Source: Ruegeria sp. HKCCD8929 (GTDB lineage Bacteria; Pseudomonadota; Alphaproteobacteria; Rhodobacterales; Rhodobacteraceae). From it: a DNA stretch of 64,000 nt. This document shows, in pieces, positions 34,978-43,912 of this stretch. A model generated the notes under the pieces. The model ran no database searches. It was not told the origin of the DNA and saw only the letters and a list, made by a program, of their open reading frames with translations. Position 1 is the first letter of the stretch, and each line of letters begins with the position of its first letter. The stretch is taken from assembly GCF_013031405.1 (NCBI RefSeq), contig NZ_WPZY01000009.1, positions 62,001 to 126,000 of the forward strand, in the 5' to 3' direction. The translations under genes were made by a program, and so were the position numbers.

Positions 34978-35728
34978 GGAATACCTCCATTCCTGCCTCC
35001 GCGAATGGGTTCGTCGCGTGATCCGATGCATCCGTGACCAGCGCGTCAATTTCGTTGAGTGAGAGCACACGATGGCGCCCAAGCCGGTCCAGCTTCGTCG
35101 CTGAAGTGACGACCACAATCTGCGTCGCAGCTCTCGCCATTGCGCGCTTAACACCTGCCTCTCCGGCATCCTCGGCGCTCAGCCCGAAGTCGGGCCAAAG
35201 CCCGCAGGCCCCGAGCATACAGAGGTCCGCCGCAATTGCAGTCACAGCCGCCTCCGCCTGACCACCCGTCGACATGGCCCCCTCGGGACAAAGGGCGCCT
35301 CCGACGAGATGCACCCGGGCTCCTGCATTCAATGCGGCAAGTGCGACCGAGGGCGCCGCCGTCACAATAAGACCACGAAAGCTCTGTGGAATACGGGCGG
35401 CAATCGCATTCATAGTTGTGCCCGCGTCGAAGAACACGGTGCCGTCCTCTGGCACCAGCTGTACCGCGCGTTCAGCCAAAGCTCCAAGAATGGGATCGGG
35501 TTCTTCGGCACGGGCGATGTAAGGAGGCATCGGGGCCGTGGTAGGTACCGCGCCTCCACGGACGCGGCGGACCAACCCTTGCCGCTCAAGAGCGATCAGG
35601 TCGCGGCGCACTGTGTCGATGGATACGCCAAGTTCTGCTGCAATGGACGCTGCAACGAGGGGAGCGCCCACGTCGAGCCTTTCGCGCAAGACGTTCTGTC
35701 GGGTAAGCGGGTTGTTAAGATCGAGCAT
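34970..35728 (-). CDS. DeoR/GlpR-family transcriptional regulator
   Basis: This 252-residue regulator has an N-terminal DeoR helix-turn-helix (IAAELGVSIDTVRRDLIALERQGLVRRVRGGAV, about residues 28-62). Its C-terminal sugar-phosphate-sensing domain includes FFDAGTTMNAIAARIP and VTAAPSVALAALNAGARVHLVGG. DeoR regulators usually repress sugar or polyol operons and respond to phosphorylated intermediates. It overlaps the MFS gene by 8 bases and likely controls that transporter. No catabolic enzyme gene is adjacent, which is unusual for the family. Confidence 0.85.
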   Translation of the reverse strand: MLDLNNPLTRQNVLRERLDVGAPLVAASIAAELGVSIDTVRRDLIALERQGLVRRVRGGAVPTTAPMPPYIARAEEPDPILGALAERAVQLVPEDGTVFFDAGTTMNAIAARIPQSFRGLIVTAAPSVALAALNAGARVHLVGGALCPEGAMSTGGQAEAAVTAIAADLCMLGACGLWPDFGLSAEDAGEAGVKRAMARAATQIVVVTSATKLDRLGRHRVLSLNEIDALVTDASDHATNPFAEAGMEVFHV

Positions 35729-36072
35729 TGCAGTGACATGCGTGATTTTGCGGAAAATTGCAAGTCACTGCAAAAACTCGAATCCGATTGGCGATTGTGC
35801 CCGCCAAAGCGGCTATTTATTCGCCGGGCAGCAGCGGTCACTCTGAGCTCAGAACCGCCATTTAGGCCTTTCGACTGATGACGGTCTCCCGAACATCGAT
35901 CAGATGTTCCGTGAGCACCGAGCGTAGGGAAGATCGGCGTGAAATGCCCAAAGTTCCGCCCGTCGCAACATGTACAAAACGGCACACACCCCTCTGGCAC
36001 CCTGTACAAACCGGACAATTCGCCCTGAACCGGGAGCAAGAGGCTCCCGTTCGGTCCCCGGGTTTCAGGCGA
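35729..36072. other. Intergenic stretch without a supportable gene
   Basis: This 344-base gap is bordered by two minus-strand genes. I see no intact gene, repeat copy, tRNA or hairpin that can be defended. Short frames here lack family resemblance. It may hold remnants, and the promoter of the DeoR-MFS unit must lie near its left edge. Confidence 0.5.
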
Positions 36073-36918
36073 TCAGATTTGATCCACCAGAGCCTCCAGC
36101 CCCACCCGATAATTCGGATAGATCAGCTCGACCCCCAGGTCCTCCTTGATCCGGTCATTCCGCACCCGCTTGTTTTCATTATAAAAACTGCGCGCCATCG
36201 GAGTCATGTCAGCCTCCTCGAACGGCACCGCAGGCGGCAGCGGCAGCCCCTGCAACTCGGCCGCATACCCGATCACATCTTGCGGCGGCACCGGCTCATC
36301 ATCACAAACATTATAAATCGCCCCCGCATCAGGCCGCGCCATCGAAGCCGCCAAAACCTGCGCGATATCGTCCACGTGAATGCGGCTAAATACCTGATCT
36401 TGCTTTATAATTCTCCGCAACCCACCCCGACGCAGCTTCGAAAACGGCCCCCGCCCCGGCCCATAAATCCCCGCCAAACGAAAGATATGCAACGGCAATC
36501 CATCAACAGCAGCCCACTGTTCCTCCGCCTTCACCCGCCAGCGCCCCCGCTCAGCCGTCGGCGCCGGAGGCGTCGTCTCATCCACCCAGCCACCCTGATG
36601 ATCCCCGTAAACAGCGGTGGTCGAAAGATACCCCACCCACTCAAACTGCCCCGCCCGCGCGGCAATCTCCTCACCCAGCGCCGCCAGAACTGGATCGCCC
36701 GCCGCACCCGGCGCGGTCGAGATCAACACATGGCTCACCCCCTCTAGCGACGGCTCCTCACCCGGCCAGACCACCGGTTCAGCACCCGAGGCGCGAATGT
36801 CCTGCACCTGCTCGGGATTGCGCGTGGTGCCGGTGATCCGCCAGCCCTGTGGCGCCAGCAGGCGCGACAGCGCGCGGGCGGAATAGCCATGTCCAAAGGA
36901 TAGAAGCGTGCCTGTCAT
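36073..36918 (-). CDS. NAD(P)-binding epimerase/SDR-family protein (YeeZ-like)
   Basis: This 281-residue extended SDR-like protein has SFGHGYSARALSRLLAPQGW at the N-terminus, a dinucleotide-binding variant in which the glycine motif reads GHGYSA. Further blocks are YLSTTAVYGDHQGGWVDE and HIFRLAGIYGPGRGPF, and later FSRIHVDDIAQVLAASM. This pattern matches YeeZ-type proteins, whose function is unknown. The YxxxK dyad is not conserved in the usual place, so activity is doubtful. The start at MTGTLLSFG was chosen, as the in-frame codons upstream overlap the divergent methyltransferase leader. Confidence 0.8.
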   Translation of the reverse strand: MTGTLLSFGHGYSARALSRLLAPQGWRITGTTRNPEQVQDIRASGAEPVVWPGEEPSLEGVSHVLISTAPGAAGDPVLAALGEEIAARAGQFEWVGYLSTTAVYGDHQGGWVDETTPPAPTAERGRWRVKAEEQWAAVDGLPLHIFRLAGIYGPGRGPFSKLRRGGLRRIIKQDQVFSRIHVDDIAQVLAASMARPDAGAIYNVCDDEPVPPQDVIGYAAELQGLPLPPAVPFEEADMTPMARSFYNENKRVRNDRIKEDLGVELIYPNYRVGLEALVDQI

Positions 36919-37006
36919 GCGTCCTTGATGGGCCGCCCCGCGAGCGGATGCAAGCGCCCGATGGACGCACTTGATTCGAATCCCCCCTTCGGCCTTTGAT
37001 GAAAAC

Positions 37007-37639
37007 ATGAGCGACAAGACACCCGACCTGCGCACGGCTTATTCGCTGGAAAGCCCCGAGGACCACAAACGGCTCTATGCCGAGTGGGCCGGGGATTATG
37101 ACGAGAGCTTTGCCGCGCGCGAGGATTACCAGTTGCACATCCACACCGCCCGCGCCTTTGTCGGCGCCGGGGGGCAGGGTCCTGTGCTTGACGTGGGCGC
37201 GGGCACCGGCCTCTGCGGCGCGGTGCTGGCGGGTCTGGGTGTCGGCCCCATCGATGCCACCGATATCAGCGCCGAAATGCTGGATCAGGCCATGCGCAAG
37301 GACATCTACCGCGACGCCATCGAGGCCGACCTGAACGAGGGCATCCCGGTCCCGCGCGAAAGCTATTCCGGCATCGTCTCATCCGGGACTTTCACCCATG
37401 GCCATGTCGGCCCCGAAGCTCTGTCTGCCCTGCTCCGCGTCGCCCGCCACGGCGCCCAATTCGCGCTGTCGATCAACACTAAGCATTTCGAGGCCAAGGG
37501 CTTTGCCGACGCCCTCCGTGCCCTCGAACAGGACCAGATCGAGAACCTCAAACTACCCCAGGTCCGCATCTACGGCGACCTCGCCGCCGGAGACAACAAA
37601 GACGACACCGCCTTCATCGCCCTTTTCGAAAAATCCTGA
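37007..37639 (+). CDS. Class I SAM-dependent methyltransferase
   Basis: This 210-residue protein has the SAM-binding motif VLDVGAGTGLCGAVLAGLG (motif I) and DATDISAEMLDQA (motif II), followed by IVSSGTFTHGHVGPEAL. Such methyltransferases act on small molecules, and no substrate can be inferred. The N-terminal YAEWAGDYDESF block recalls MenG/UbiE-like methyltransferases. The ATG at 37007 follows GATGAAAAC. ATG 36971 is in frame but overlaps the divergent SDR promoter region. A repeat family A element lies directly after its stop. Confidence 0.82.
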   Translation: MSDKTPDLRTAYSLESPEDHKRLYAEWAGDYDESFAAREDYQLHIHTARAFVGAGGQGPVLDVGAGTGLCGAVLAGLGVGPIDATDISAEMLDQAMRKDIYRDAIEADLNEGIPVPRESYSGIVSSGTFTHGHVGPEALSALLRVARHGAQFALSINTKHFEAKGFADALRALEQDQIENLKLPQVRIYGDLAAGDNKDDTAFIALFEKS

Positions 37640-37653
37640 GCGAACTCCAGCCC

Positions 37654-37716
37654 CTTCTTCTGTTTGAAAATATCCCCGGGGGAGTCCCGGCTTGCCGGGA
37701 CGGGGGCAGAGCCCCC
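37654..37716 (+). repeat. Dispersed intergenic repeat, family A, with two hairpins
   Basis: CTTCTTCTGTTTGAAAATAT (37654-37673) is followed by CCCCGGGGG, hairpin GTCCCGG/CCGGGAC (37684-37701) and hairpin GGGGGC-AGA-GCCCCC (37702-37716). It separates the convergent methyltransferase and enoyl-CoA hydratase genes and may terminate both. Confidence 0.7.
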
Positions 37717-38495
37717 TAGCACCCCTTCCAAACCGGGTCCCGCTTCTCAGCAAAGGCGCGCGCGCCTTCCAAATTGTCCTCGGAGCCATAAAGAACATCC
37801 ACCGTCCGCAACTGCCGCTTGGTGATCTTGTTCATCGCGTCCTGAAACTTGGCGTCTTCCGCCTCGCGCACGATCTCCTTGATGGCGGCATAGACCAGCG
37901 GCGGCCCGCTCGCCAGCAGACGCGCCAACTCCCGGGCCCGGTCCATCAGCTGGTCGGCGGCGACGATCTCGTTCACCAGCCCCCAGCGATGCGCCTCTGC
38001 CGCGTCGAACCAGCGGCCTGTGAGCAGCAGCTCCATGGCGATGTGATAGGGGATGCGCTTGGGCAGCTTGACGCTCGCCGCATCCGCCACGGTCCCTGAC
38101 CGGATCTCGGGCAGGGCAAAGCTCGCGTGATCGGCGGCCAGGATCATGTCCGCGCTCAGCGCTAGTTCCAGCCCGCCGCCGCAGGCAATGCCGTTCACCG
38201 CGGCAATGACCGGCTTGTTCATGTCCCGCAGCTCCTGCAGGCCACCGAAACCGCCAATGCCATAGTCGCCATCCACGGCATCGCCCTCCGCCGCAGCCTT
38301 CAAATCCCAGCCGGGGCAGAAGAATTTCTCACCGCCCCCGGTCAGGATCGCCACCCGCAGCTCGGGGTCATCGCGGAAATCACGGAACACCTCGCCCATG
38401 ACCCGGCTGGTGGCCAGATCGATTGCGTTGGCCTTGGGCCGGTCCAGCGTGACCTCCAGAATGGCGCCATCGCGCTTGGTCTTCACAGGGTTCAT
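37716..38495 (-). CDS. caiD: Enoyl-CoA hydratase/isomerase (carnitinyl-CoA dehydratase-like)
   Basis: This 259-residue crotonase has the oxyanion and CoA pocket FCPGWDLKAAAEG and NGIACGGGLELALSADMILA. The candidate catalytic acid is in FALPEIRSGTVADA. The CaiD-like features and its partners suggest hydration or dehydration of crotonobetainyl-CoA/carnitinyl-CoA. Assignment to carnitine is inferred from the adjacent GlxA/CdhR-type regulator and acyl-CoA ligase. Its start overlaps the ligase stop by 4 bases. Confidence 0.78.
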   Translation of the reverse strand: MNPVKTKRDGAILEVTLDRPKANAIDLATSRVMGEVFRDFRDDPELRVAILTGGGEKFFCPGWDLKAAAEGDAVDGDYGIGGFGGLQELRDMNKPVIAAVNGIACGGGLELALSADMILAADHASFALPEIRSGTVADAASVKLPKRIPYHIAMELLLTGRWFDAAEAHRWGLVNEIVAADQLMDRARELARLLASGPPLVYAAIKEIVREAEDAKFQDAMNKITKRQLRTVDVLYGSEDNLEGARAFAEKRDPVWKGC

Positions 38496-40507
38496 GAGCT
38501 TGCCTTTCGGATCAGGGCATCCACCGCAACCGCCCCGTCAGCGGTACAGATGAGCGGATTGATTTCAACTTCACTGACGCTGGCCGCATTGGCAACCACA
38601 TAGGCCTGCACCGCCTCGACGGCGTCCAGCAGCGCGTCCATGTCGGCCCCCGGTTTGCCGCGATACCCGGCGAGCAGGGGGGCACAGGCCAGCCGCTCGA
38701 ACGCGGCGCGTATGGCTGTGCGATCCGACGGCACCAGCAGTGAGACCGTATCGCACAGTATTTCGGTCATCACCCCGCCTGCCCCCAGCGTCAGCACAAA
38801 CCCGTGCGCCGGATCACGTGTGATGCCGACCAGTAACTCGGCCACAGTACCGGTCGTCATTTCTTCGATCAGCACCATGGCGGTGCCGACACCTCTGGCG
38901 GCCTCGCAGACGCCGTCGGCACCGATGCCCAACTGCACGGCGCCATATTCGGATTTATGGGCCAGGCCGATCCCCTTGACCGCAAACGGCGCCGTCAGAT
39001 GTGACGCAGCCTCGACCGCCTGACAGGCCCGCACCTCGCAGCTGCGCGGCACGGTCAGACCGTATTCCGCCAGCGCCGCCTTGGCCTCGGCTTCGGTCAG
39101 GATCACATCGGCTTCATCCTGCCCCGGCAGCAATACCGGCGCCGATGGGGCAGGCACAGGCCGCGCAGCGGCCTCGGCGGCCGCCAGGGCCTCGTTGAGC
39201 CCCGCAAACGGCACCGCGCCGCCTGCTATCAATTCCTGGGCCACATCCTCGGGCATCAGCTCGGGCAACGATGCCGCCACCGCGAAGGGCCGCCCGGTCT
39301 GTTCCACGACGCTCTGCGCCGCTCGCGTCGCACAGGACCAGTCGGCGGCATCGGTGTGCGGGTAGTCGACAATCGACAGGGTCATCCCGATCTCCGGCCC
39401 TGTCATCCCGGCCCAGGCCCGCGCCATCGCGGGCGCATCGCGCCATATGTAGGTGTGGTAATCCAGCGGATTTGCCAGCGCCACCATCGGCCCCAGGGCC
39501 GCGCTCAGCGCATTCCGCTGCGCCTGCGTCAGCGGCGGAAACTCCAGATCCCGTCCCACCGCCATATCCGCGATCAGGCTCGCCTCACCACCCGAACAGC
39601 TGATCGAGGCGATGCGGTTGCTCTCCAGCCGCCCGGTCACGTGCAACAGCTTCAGGGTCTCAAGAAACCCCGGCACATCCTCAAGCCGCGCAATCCCCAG
39701 CCGGTCCAGAAACGCCTGTGCTCCTGCGTCATCCCCGGCCAGCGAGGCCGTGTGCGACACCGTCGCCGCCCGCGCCTGCGCCGAGCGCCCGGCCTTGAGT
39801 GCCACGATCGGCACGTCGCGCTCCCGCGCCTTGGCCGCCAGCGACTCCCACTTGCGCAGATCGCCGAATCCCTCGATGTGAACGCCAATCGCGGTGATGC
39901 GCGGATCGTCCAGCAGGGCCATGGCGATCTCGGCCTGATGGGTCTGGGCTTGATTGCCGCAGGTCATCATCACCGCCAGCGGCAGGGCGCGGCGCTGCAT
40001 GGTCATGTTGATGGCGATGTTCGAGCTTTGCGTCAGAATGGCCACGCCCCGCTCAACCGGCCGCATCCCATGCTGATCCGGCCAGACTGCCACGCGGTCG
40101 AGCGCGTTGACGAAACCGTAGCAATTCGGCCCGAGGATCGGCATACCGCCCGCCGCCGCGATCAACTGCGCCTGCAGATCGGCGGCCCCGGCATCCTCGG
40201 CCAAAGCCTCGGTAAAGCCCGAGGCGAAACAGACGGCACCGCCTGCCCCCATCTCCGCCAACTCGGCAACCGCCTCGATCGTCGCGCGGCGATTGATCCC
40301 GACAAAGGCCACGTCCGGAGCATCCGGCAGCTCCCCCAGCGCGGCATAAGCCTGCTCCCCCGCAACCTCTGCGGCTTTTGGGTGCACCGGCCAGATCGCG
40401 CCCTCAAATCCCAGCTTCCGCGCCTGCCGGATGACCTCGGCACACCACGCACCGCCGCCAATCACCGCCAGCGACCGGGGACGCAGCACACGGCTCAGAT
40501 CACGCAT
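38492..40507 (-). CDS. ADP-forming acyl-CoA synthetase (acetate-CoA ligase family)
   Basis: This 671-residue NDP-forming CoA ligase has an N-terminal CoA-binding domain (SLAVIGGGAWCAEVIRQARKLGFEGAIWPVHP) and a succinyl-CoA-ligase-like flavodoxin domain. Its C-terminal ATP-grasp domain contains AKAALAEYGLTVPRSCEV and FAVKGIGLAHKSEYGAVQLGI. These enzymes activate a carboxylate to its CoA thioester with ATP giving ADP. The usual carnitine-CoA ligase (CaiC) is AMP-forming, so this would be an analogous replacement if the pathway guess is right. It overlaps caiD by 4 bases. The CTTCTTCTTG repeat complement lies at its ribosome site. Confidence 0.83.
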   Translation of the reverse strand: MRDLSRVLRPRSLAVIGGGAWCAEVIRQARKLGFEGAIWPVHPKAAEVAGEQAYAALGELPDAPDVAFVGINRRATIEAVAELAEMGAGGAVCFASGFTEALAEDAGAADLQAQLIAAAGGMPILGPNCYGFVNALDRVAVWPDQHGMRPVERGVAILTQSSNIAINMTMQRRALPLAVMMTCGNQAQTHQAEIAMALLDDPRITAIGVHIEGFGDLRKWESLAAKARERDVPIVALKAGRSAQARAATVSHTASLAGDDAGAQAFLDRLGIARLEDVPGFLETLKLLHVTGRLESNRIASISCSGGEASLIADMAVGRDLEFPPLTQAQRNALSAALGPMVALANPLDYHTYIWRDAPAMARAWAGMTGPEIGMTLSIVDYPHTDAADWSCATRAAQSVVEQTGRPFAVAASLPELMPEDVAQELIAGGAVPFAGLNEALAAAEAAARPVPAPSAPVLLPGQDEADVILTEAEAKAALAEYGLTVPRSCEVRACQAVEAASHLTAPFAVKGIGLAHKSEYGAVQLGIGADGVCEAARGVGTAMVLIEEMTTGTVAELLVGITRDPAHGFVLTLGAGGVMTEILCDTVSLLVPSDRTAIRAAFERLACAPLLAGYRGKPGADMDALLDAVEAVQAYVVANAASVSEVEINPLICTADGAVAVDALIRKASS

Positions 40508-40518
40508 GAACGCCCCCG

Positions 40519-40568
40519 CTTCTTCTTGCGAAAAATACGCCCGCCGGAGGCATCGCGCGCCAGCGCGA
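40519..40568 (+). repeat. Dispersed intergenic repeat, family A, degenerate copy
   Basis: CTTCTTCTTG (40519-40528), an AAAATACGC block and a GCGCG-rich inverted end. On the minus strand its AAGAAG complement is just before the ligase start. Confidence 0.4.
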
Positions 40569-40582
40569 TACGATCCCCATCC

Positions 40583-41743
40583 TCACGCCCCCAACGCGCG
40601 CAGCAGGTCGCGGCTGATGATGTGGCGCTGAATTTCCGAGGTACCGTCCCAGATTCGTTCGACCCGGGCATCGCGCCAGAACCGCTCCAACGGATAGTCG
40701 TCCATCAGCCCCATCCCGCCATGGATCTGGATCGCCGCATCGGTCACCCGCGCCAGCATTTCCGAGGCGTAGAGCTTGGCCGACGCGATTTCGCGATTGG
40801 CGGGCAGCCCCTTGTCCAGCCGGTCCGCGGCGGCGAGTGTCAGCAGATCGGCGGCGTCGATCTCGGTGATCATGTCGGCGATCTGGAACGACACGCCCTG
40901 AAACTTGCCGATCTTCTGCCCGAACTGCTCGCGCGTGGCGGCATAGTCCAGCGCATAGTCGAAAGCCCGGCGCGCCCGGCCCACGGACATGGCGGCAACC
41001 GTGATGCGGGTGGCGTAGAGCCAAGTGTTCATCACCTCGAACCCGCCATCGACCTCGCCCAGAACCTGCGCATCAGGCAGGCGGCAATCGTCGAATTCCA
41101 GCACCATGTTCTTGTAACCACGGTGGCTGACCGATTTGTAGCCGTCGCGGATGGTGAAACCGGGCGTGCCGCGGTCCACCAAAAACGCAGTGATCCGCTT
41201 TTTCGGCCCTTTCGGCGTCTGATCCTCGCCGGTGGCGATGAACACAATGATGAAATCCGCGTGCTCGGCGCCCGAGATGAAATGCTTGGTCCCGTTGACC
41301 ACCCAGTCGCCACCATCACGCACCGCCGAGCATTTCATGCCGCGCACATCCGATCCGGCGCCGGGTTCGGTCATCGCCAGCGCGTCCATCCGCTCCCCAC
41401 GCACGGCGGGCATCAGGTAGCGTTCGACCTGCTCGCCCTCGCAAGCCATCAGGATGTTCTGCGGGCGGCCAAAGAAGTGGTTCAGCGCCATCGACCCGCG
41501 CCCCAGCTCACGCTCGACCAGTGCAAACTCAACATGGTTCAGCCCGGCGCAGCCCACGCTTTCAGGAAAGTTGCAGGCGTAAAAGCCCAGCTCGAGGGTC
41601 TTGCGCTTGATCTCGTCCGCGATCTCCTGCGGGACTTCACCGGTGCGTTCTACCAGTTCTTCATGCGGATAGATCTCGTTCTCGACAAAGCTGCGGACGG
41701 TCGAGACGATCATTTCCTGTTCATCGGTCAGGCCATATTGCAT
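40583..41743 (-). CDS. Acyl-CoA dehydrogenase (crotonobetainyl-CoA dehydrogenase-like)
   Basis: This 386-residue FAD acyl-CoA dehydrogenase has the FAD/substrate block ALAMTEPGAGSDVRGMKC. Other blocks are FISGAEHADFIIVF, YAATREQFGQKIGKFQGVSFQIADM and the C-terminal IQIHGGMGLMDDYPLERFWRDAR. Length is normal. It could oxidise or reduce a betainyl-CoA (CaiA-like) or another medium acyl-CoA. The start at 41743 has GGAG nine bases upstream. It lies 75 bases upstream of the ligase gene and is divergent from the GlxA-type regulator, which supports co-regulation. Confidence 0.84.
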   Translation of the reverse strand: MQYGLTDEQEMIVSTVRSFVENEIYPHEELVERTGEVPQEIADEIKRKTLELGFYACNFPESVGCAGLNHVEFALVERELGRGSMALNHFFGRPQNILMACEGEQVERYLMPAVRGERMDALAMTEPGAGSDVRGMKCSAVRDGGDWVVNGTKHFISGAEHADFIIVFIATGEDQTPKGPKKRITAFLVDRGTPGFTIRDGYKSVSHRGYKNMVLEFDDCRLPDAQVLGEVDGGFEVMNTWLYATRITVAAMSVGRARRAFDYALDYAATREQFGQKIGKFQGVSFQIADMITEIDAADLLTLAAADRLDKGLPANREIASAKLYASEMLARVTDAAIQIHGGMGLMDDYPLERFWRDARVERIWDGTSEIQRHIISRDLLRALGA

Positions 41744-41821
41744 CGCTGCACTCCGGGAATGAGGTTGCACCTATCCTGCCCGGGGCTTGCGCGACCGATC
41801 ATGCAAAAGTAGACGTTCATC

Positions 41822-42769
41822 ATGCAGGATTGGTCAAAAACTCCCTCTGCAACGCAGCATATCGGCGTGCTGCTGTTTGACGGCTTTTCGAACCATTGCC
41901 TGGCCAACACGATCGAGCCCCTACGCGCCGCCAACACCCTGTCCGGGCGGGCCTTGTATGACTGGCGGTTTCTCGCGCTGGACCCCGGTCCGGTCTCCTC
42001 GTCCTCGGGCCTGCAGGTCTCGCCGCACGACATACTCGCCCAGTCGGCGGGGGACATGCTGGTGGTGATGCCGTCTTATGGCTTTCTGGATCATGGCGGC
42101 TGGCGCACGCAGGCGGCGCTGCGGTCGGCGGCGGGGCGCTTCGGCGTGCTAGCCGGGATGGATACAGGCAGCTGGCTGCTGGCCGAGGCCGGGCTGCTGG
42201 ACCGGCATCGCGCCACAATTCACTGGGAAGAGCTGACCGGCTTTGCCGAACGCTTCCCCGAGGTGGATGCGTGTCGCGAGCGCTTCGTGATCGATGGCAA
42301 CCGCATCACATGCTCCGGGGCGATGGCGGCCTTCGATCTGGTGATGCATCTGATCGGGCGGGATCAGGGGCAGGCGTTGGCGCTGGAGGTGGCGCAACTG
42401 TTCATGACCCGCGACTCGGCGCGCTCGCATATGGGCGGGGCTGGGTCGGCCAGCGGCTATGTCAACCGCGCGCTGGCGGTGATGCAGGAAAACCTCGAGG
42501 CCCCTCTGCCCATCCCCGAGATCGCCCGCCGGGTGGGGCGGACGCAAAAGGTGCTCGAAGCCCGGATGCGCGCCGATCTCGGTGCAAGCCCGGCACAGGT
42601 CTATCGCCGCCTGCGCCTGAATCTGGCGCGCAAACTGGTGGCTGAGACTGACCTGACCGTGGCCGAGATCGCCCTGCGCGCAGGCTATGACGACCCCAGC
42701 GCAATGACCCGCGCGTTCCGGGCGGAATTCGGGCAATCGCCGCGCGCCATGCGGTCGGCAAATGCCTGA
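41822..42769 (+). CDS. GlxA-family AraC-type regulator (CdhR-like)
   Basis: This 315-residue regulator has an N-terminal DJ-1/PfpI domain (HIGVLLFDGFSNHCLANTIEPLRAANTL). Its AraC C-terminus reads IPEIARRVGRTQKVLEARMRADLGASPAQVYRRLRLNLARKLV. The subgroup includes CdhR, the carnitine-catabolism activator. Divergent placement 78 bases from the acyl-CoA dehydrogenase gene supports control of the neighbouring operon. The effector cannot be read from sequence. It is convergent with the sterol-desaturase-like gene, separated by a 10-bp inverted repeat. Confidence 0.83.
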   Translation: MQDWSKTPSATQHIGVLLFDGFSNHCLANTIEPLRAANTLSGRALYDWRFLALDPGPVSSSSGLQVSPHDILAQSAGDMLVVMPSYGFLDHGGWRTQAALRSAAGRFGVLAGMDTGSWLLAEAGLLDRHRATIHWEELTGFAERFPEVDACRERFVIDGNRITCSGAMAAFDLVMHLIGRDQGQALALEVAQLFMTRDSARSHMGGAGSASGYVNRALAVMQENLEAPLPIPEIARRVGRTQKVLEARMRADLGASPAQVYRRLRLNLARKLVAETDLTVAEIALRAGYDDPSAMTRAFRAEFGQSPRAMRSANA

Positions 42770-42807
42770 ATTGTCCGGAGTAGAGTACCTGTGCTGAACT
42801 TTTCTTT

Positions 42808-42839
42808 GGCCGCCGCCATTGAGGTGTCAGGCGGCGGCC
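42808..42839. terminator. Perfect 10-bp inverted repeat between convergent genes
   Basis: GGCCGCCGCC (42808-42817) and GGCGGCGGCC (42830-42839) flank a 12-base loop between the CdhR-like gene and the convergent di-iron hydroxylase gene. No T tract follows on either strand. Confidence 0.45.
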
Positions 42840-42854
42840 TGAAGATGTTGGCAA

Positions 42855-43886
42855 TCAGCCGAACATCCGCTTCTTGCGTGCGCGGGTCTCGGCAGTCGCT
42901 TCAGGCGAACCGTCATGGAACGTGCCAAACCAGCGGTCCCACGGCATCTCCTGATTGCCGTAATTGCACTCGTAATACCGGTGGTGCAGTTGGTGATAGA
43001 AGGTGCCCAGCGCCAGCCGCCGCTTGTCCTTGATCAGCAGGTCCTCATATCCGGTATGGGTCATTGCCGCCCCCGGCCCCTGGAACACGATGTGGAAATA
43101 GAGGTGGATCGGATGCGACGCCACGATCCAGTGGATACAGAGCGTGGTCAGGTAGATGAAATGCTCGACCGGATGCATCGAGAACCCCGACCACGGACCG
43201 ATATTCACGTTGCGGTGGTGCAGCGAGTGCACGCGCTTGTAGAGGAACGGCTGATGCAGCAGGCGGTGAACCCAGTAGAAATGGAAGGCTGACCACATCG
43301 GGATGATCACCAGCCAGGCCAGGAACCAGACCGGGTTCTCGGCGAGTGTGATGACCGGCGCATAGCCATTGGCCATCAGCCACATGGTCACGACCTGAAA
43401 CCCGGTCAGTTGCAGCACGCCCGAGCCCAGCGACCAGAACATGTTATCGTGGACCTGATCGCTGAAATCCCACAGTTTGTTGTTCTTGCCCTGATCCCGG
43501 CGCTCGAATTTCAGCTTTCTGCCCTGACCCTTACGCATGTAGAAATACCAGTGCAGGCCGCCTGCTGTGGCGAAGATCATCACAAAATTCACCACCCAGA
43601 TCTGGAAAATCCAGCCAAGGGCAAAACTCTTGGCCGTCTCCAGCGACGGGTAGAAGAAGTACCACAGCGCCACGGCGAGGATCAGCATCAGCACTCGCTC
43701 GCTGAGCGTCAGCCAGTTCTTCGCCAGCCAACCCGCCAGAAACGCCGGATCGGGCGGCCAGCGAAAGATCGACGAGTTTTCCAGAGGCAACCCGGGGTGA
43801 TAGTTCCACTCCCGGCTCATATCCTCCATCTGTTCGCCCTGAACCGGCTGGATGGGCTGATCAAGGGACGATGTTGCGCCGGTCAT
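42855..43886 (-). CDS. Sterol desaturase/fatty-acid hydroxylase-family di-iron membrane protein
   Basis: This 343-residue integral membrane protein has the eight-His di-iron pattern: HRLLH (HX3H), HSLHHRN (HX2HH) and HQLHHRYY (HX2HH). Several hydrophobic helices precede it (VLMLILAVALWYFFYP and others). Family members hydroxylate or desaturate lipids or sterols using O2. Its role in this operon is unknown. GAGGAGATGCCAAA supports the ATG at 43886. It is last in a minus-strand run with the DddP-like M24 enzyme (26-base gap), the PanB-like enzyme and the aldolase. Confidence 0.85.
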   Translation of the reverse strand: MTGATSSLDQPIQPVQGEQMEDMSREWNYHPGLPLENSSIFRWPPDPAFLAGWLAKNWLTLSERVLMLILAVALWYFFYPSLETAKSFALGWIFQIWVVNFVMIFATAGGLHWYFYMRKGQGRKLKFERRDQGKNNKLWDFSDQVHDNMFWSLGSGVLQLTGFQVVTMWLMANGYAPVITLAENPVWFLAWLVIIPMWSAFHFYWVHRLLHQPFLYKRVHSLHHRNVNIGPWSGFSMHPVEHFIYLTTLCIHWIVASHPIHLYFHIVFQGPGAAMTHTGYEDLLIKDKRRLALGTFYHQLHHRYYECNYGNQEMPWDRWFGTFHDGSPEATAETRARKKRMFG

Positions 43887-43912
43887 TTTGGCATCTCCTC
43901 TTTGGCCAAAAC

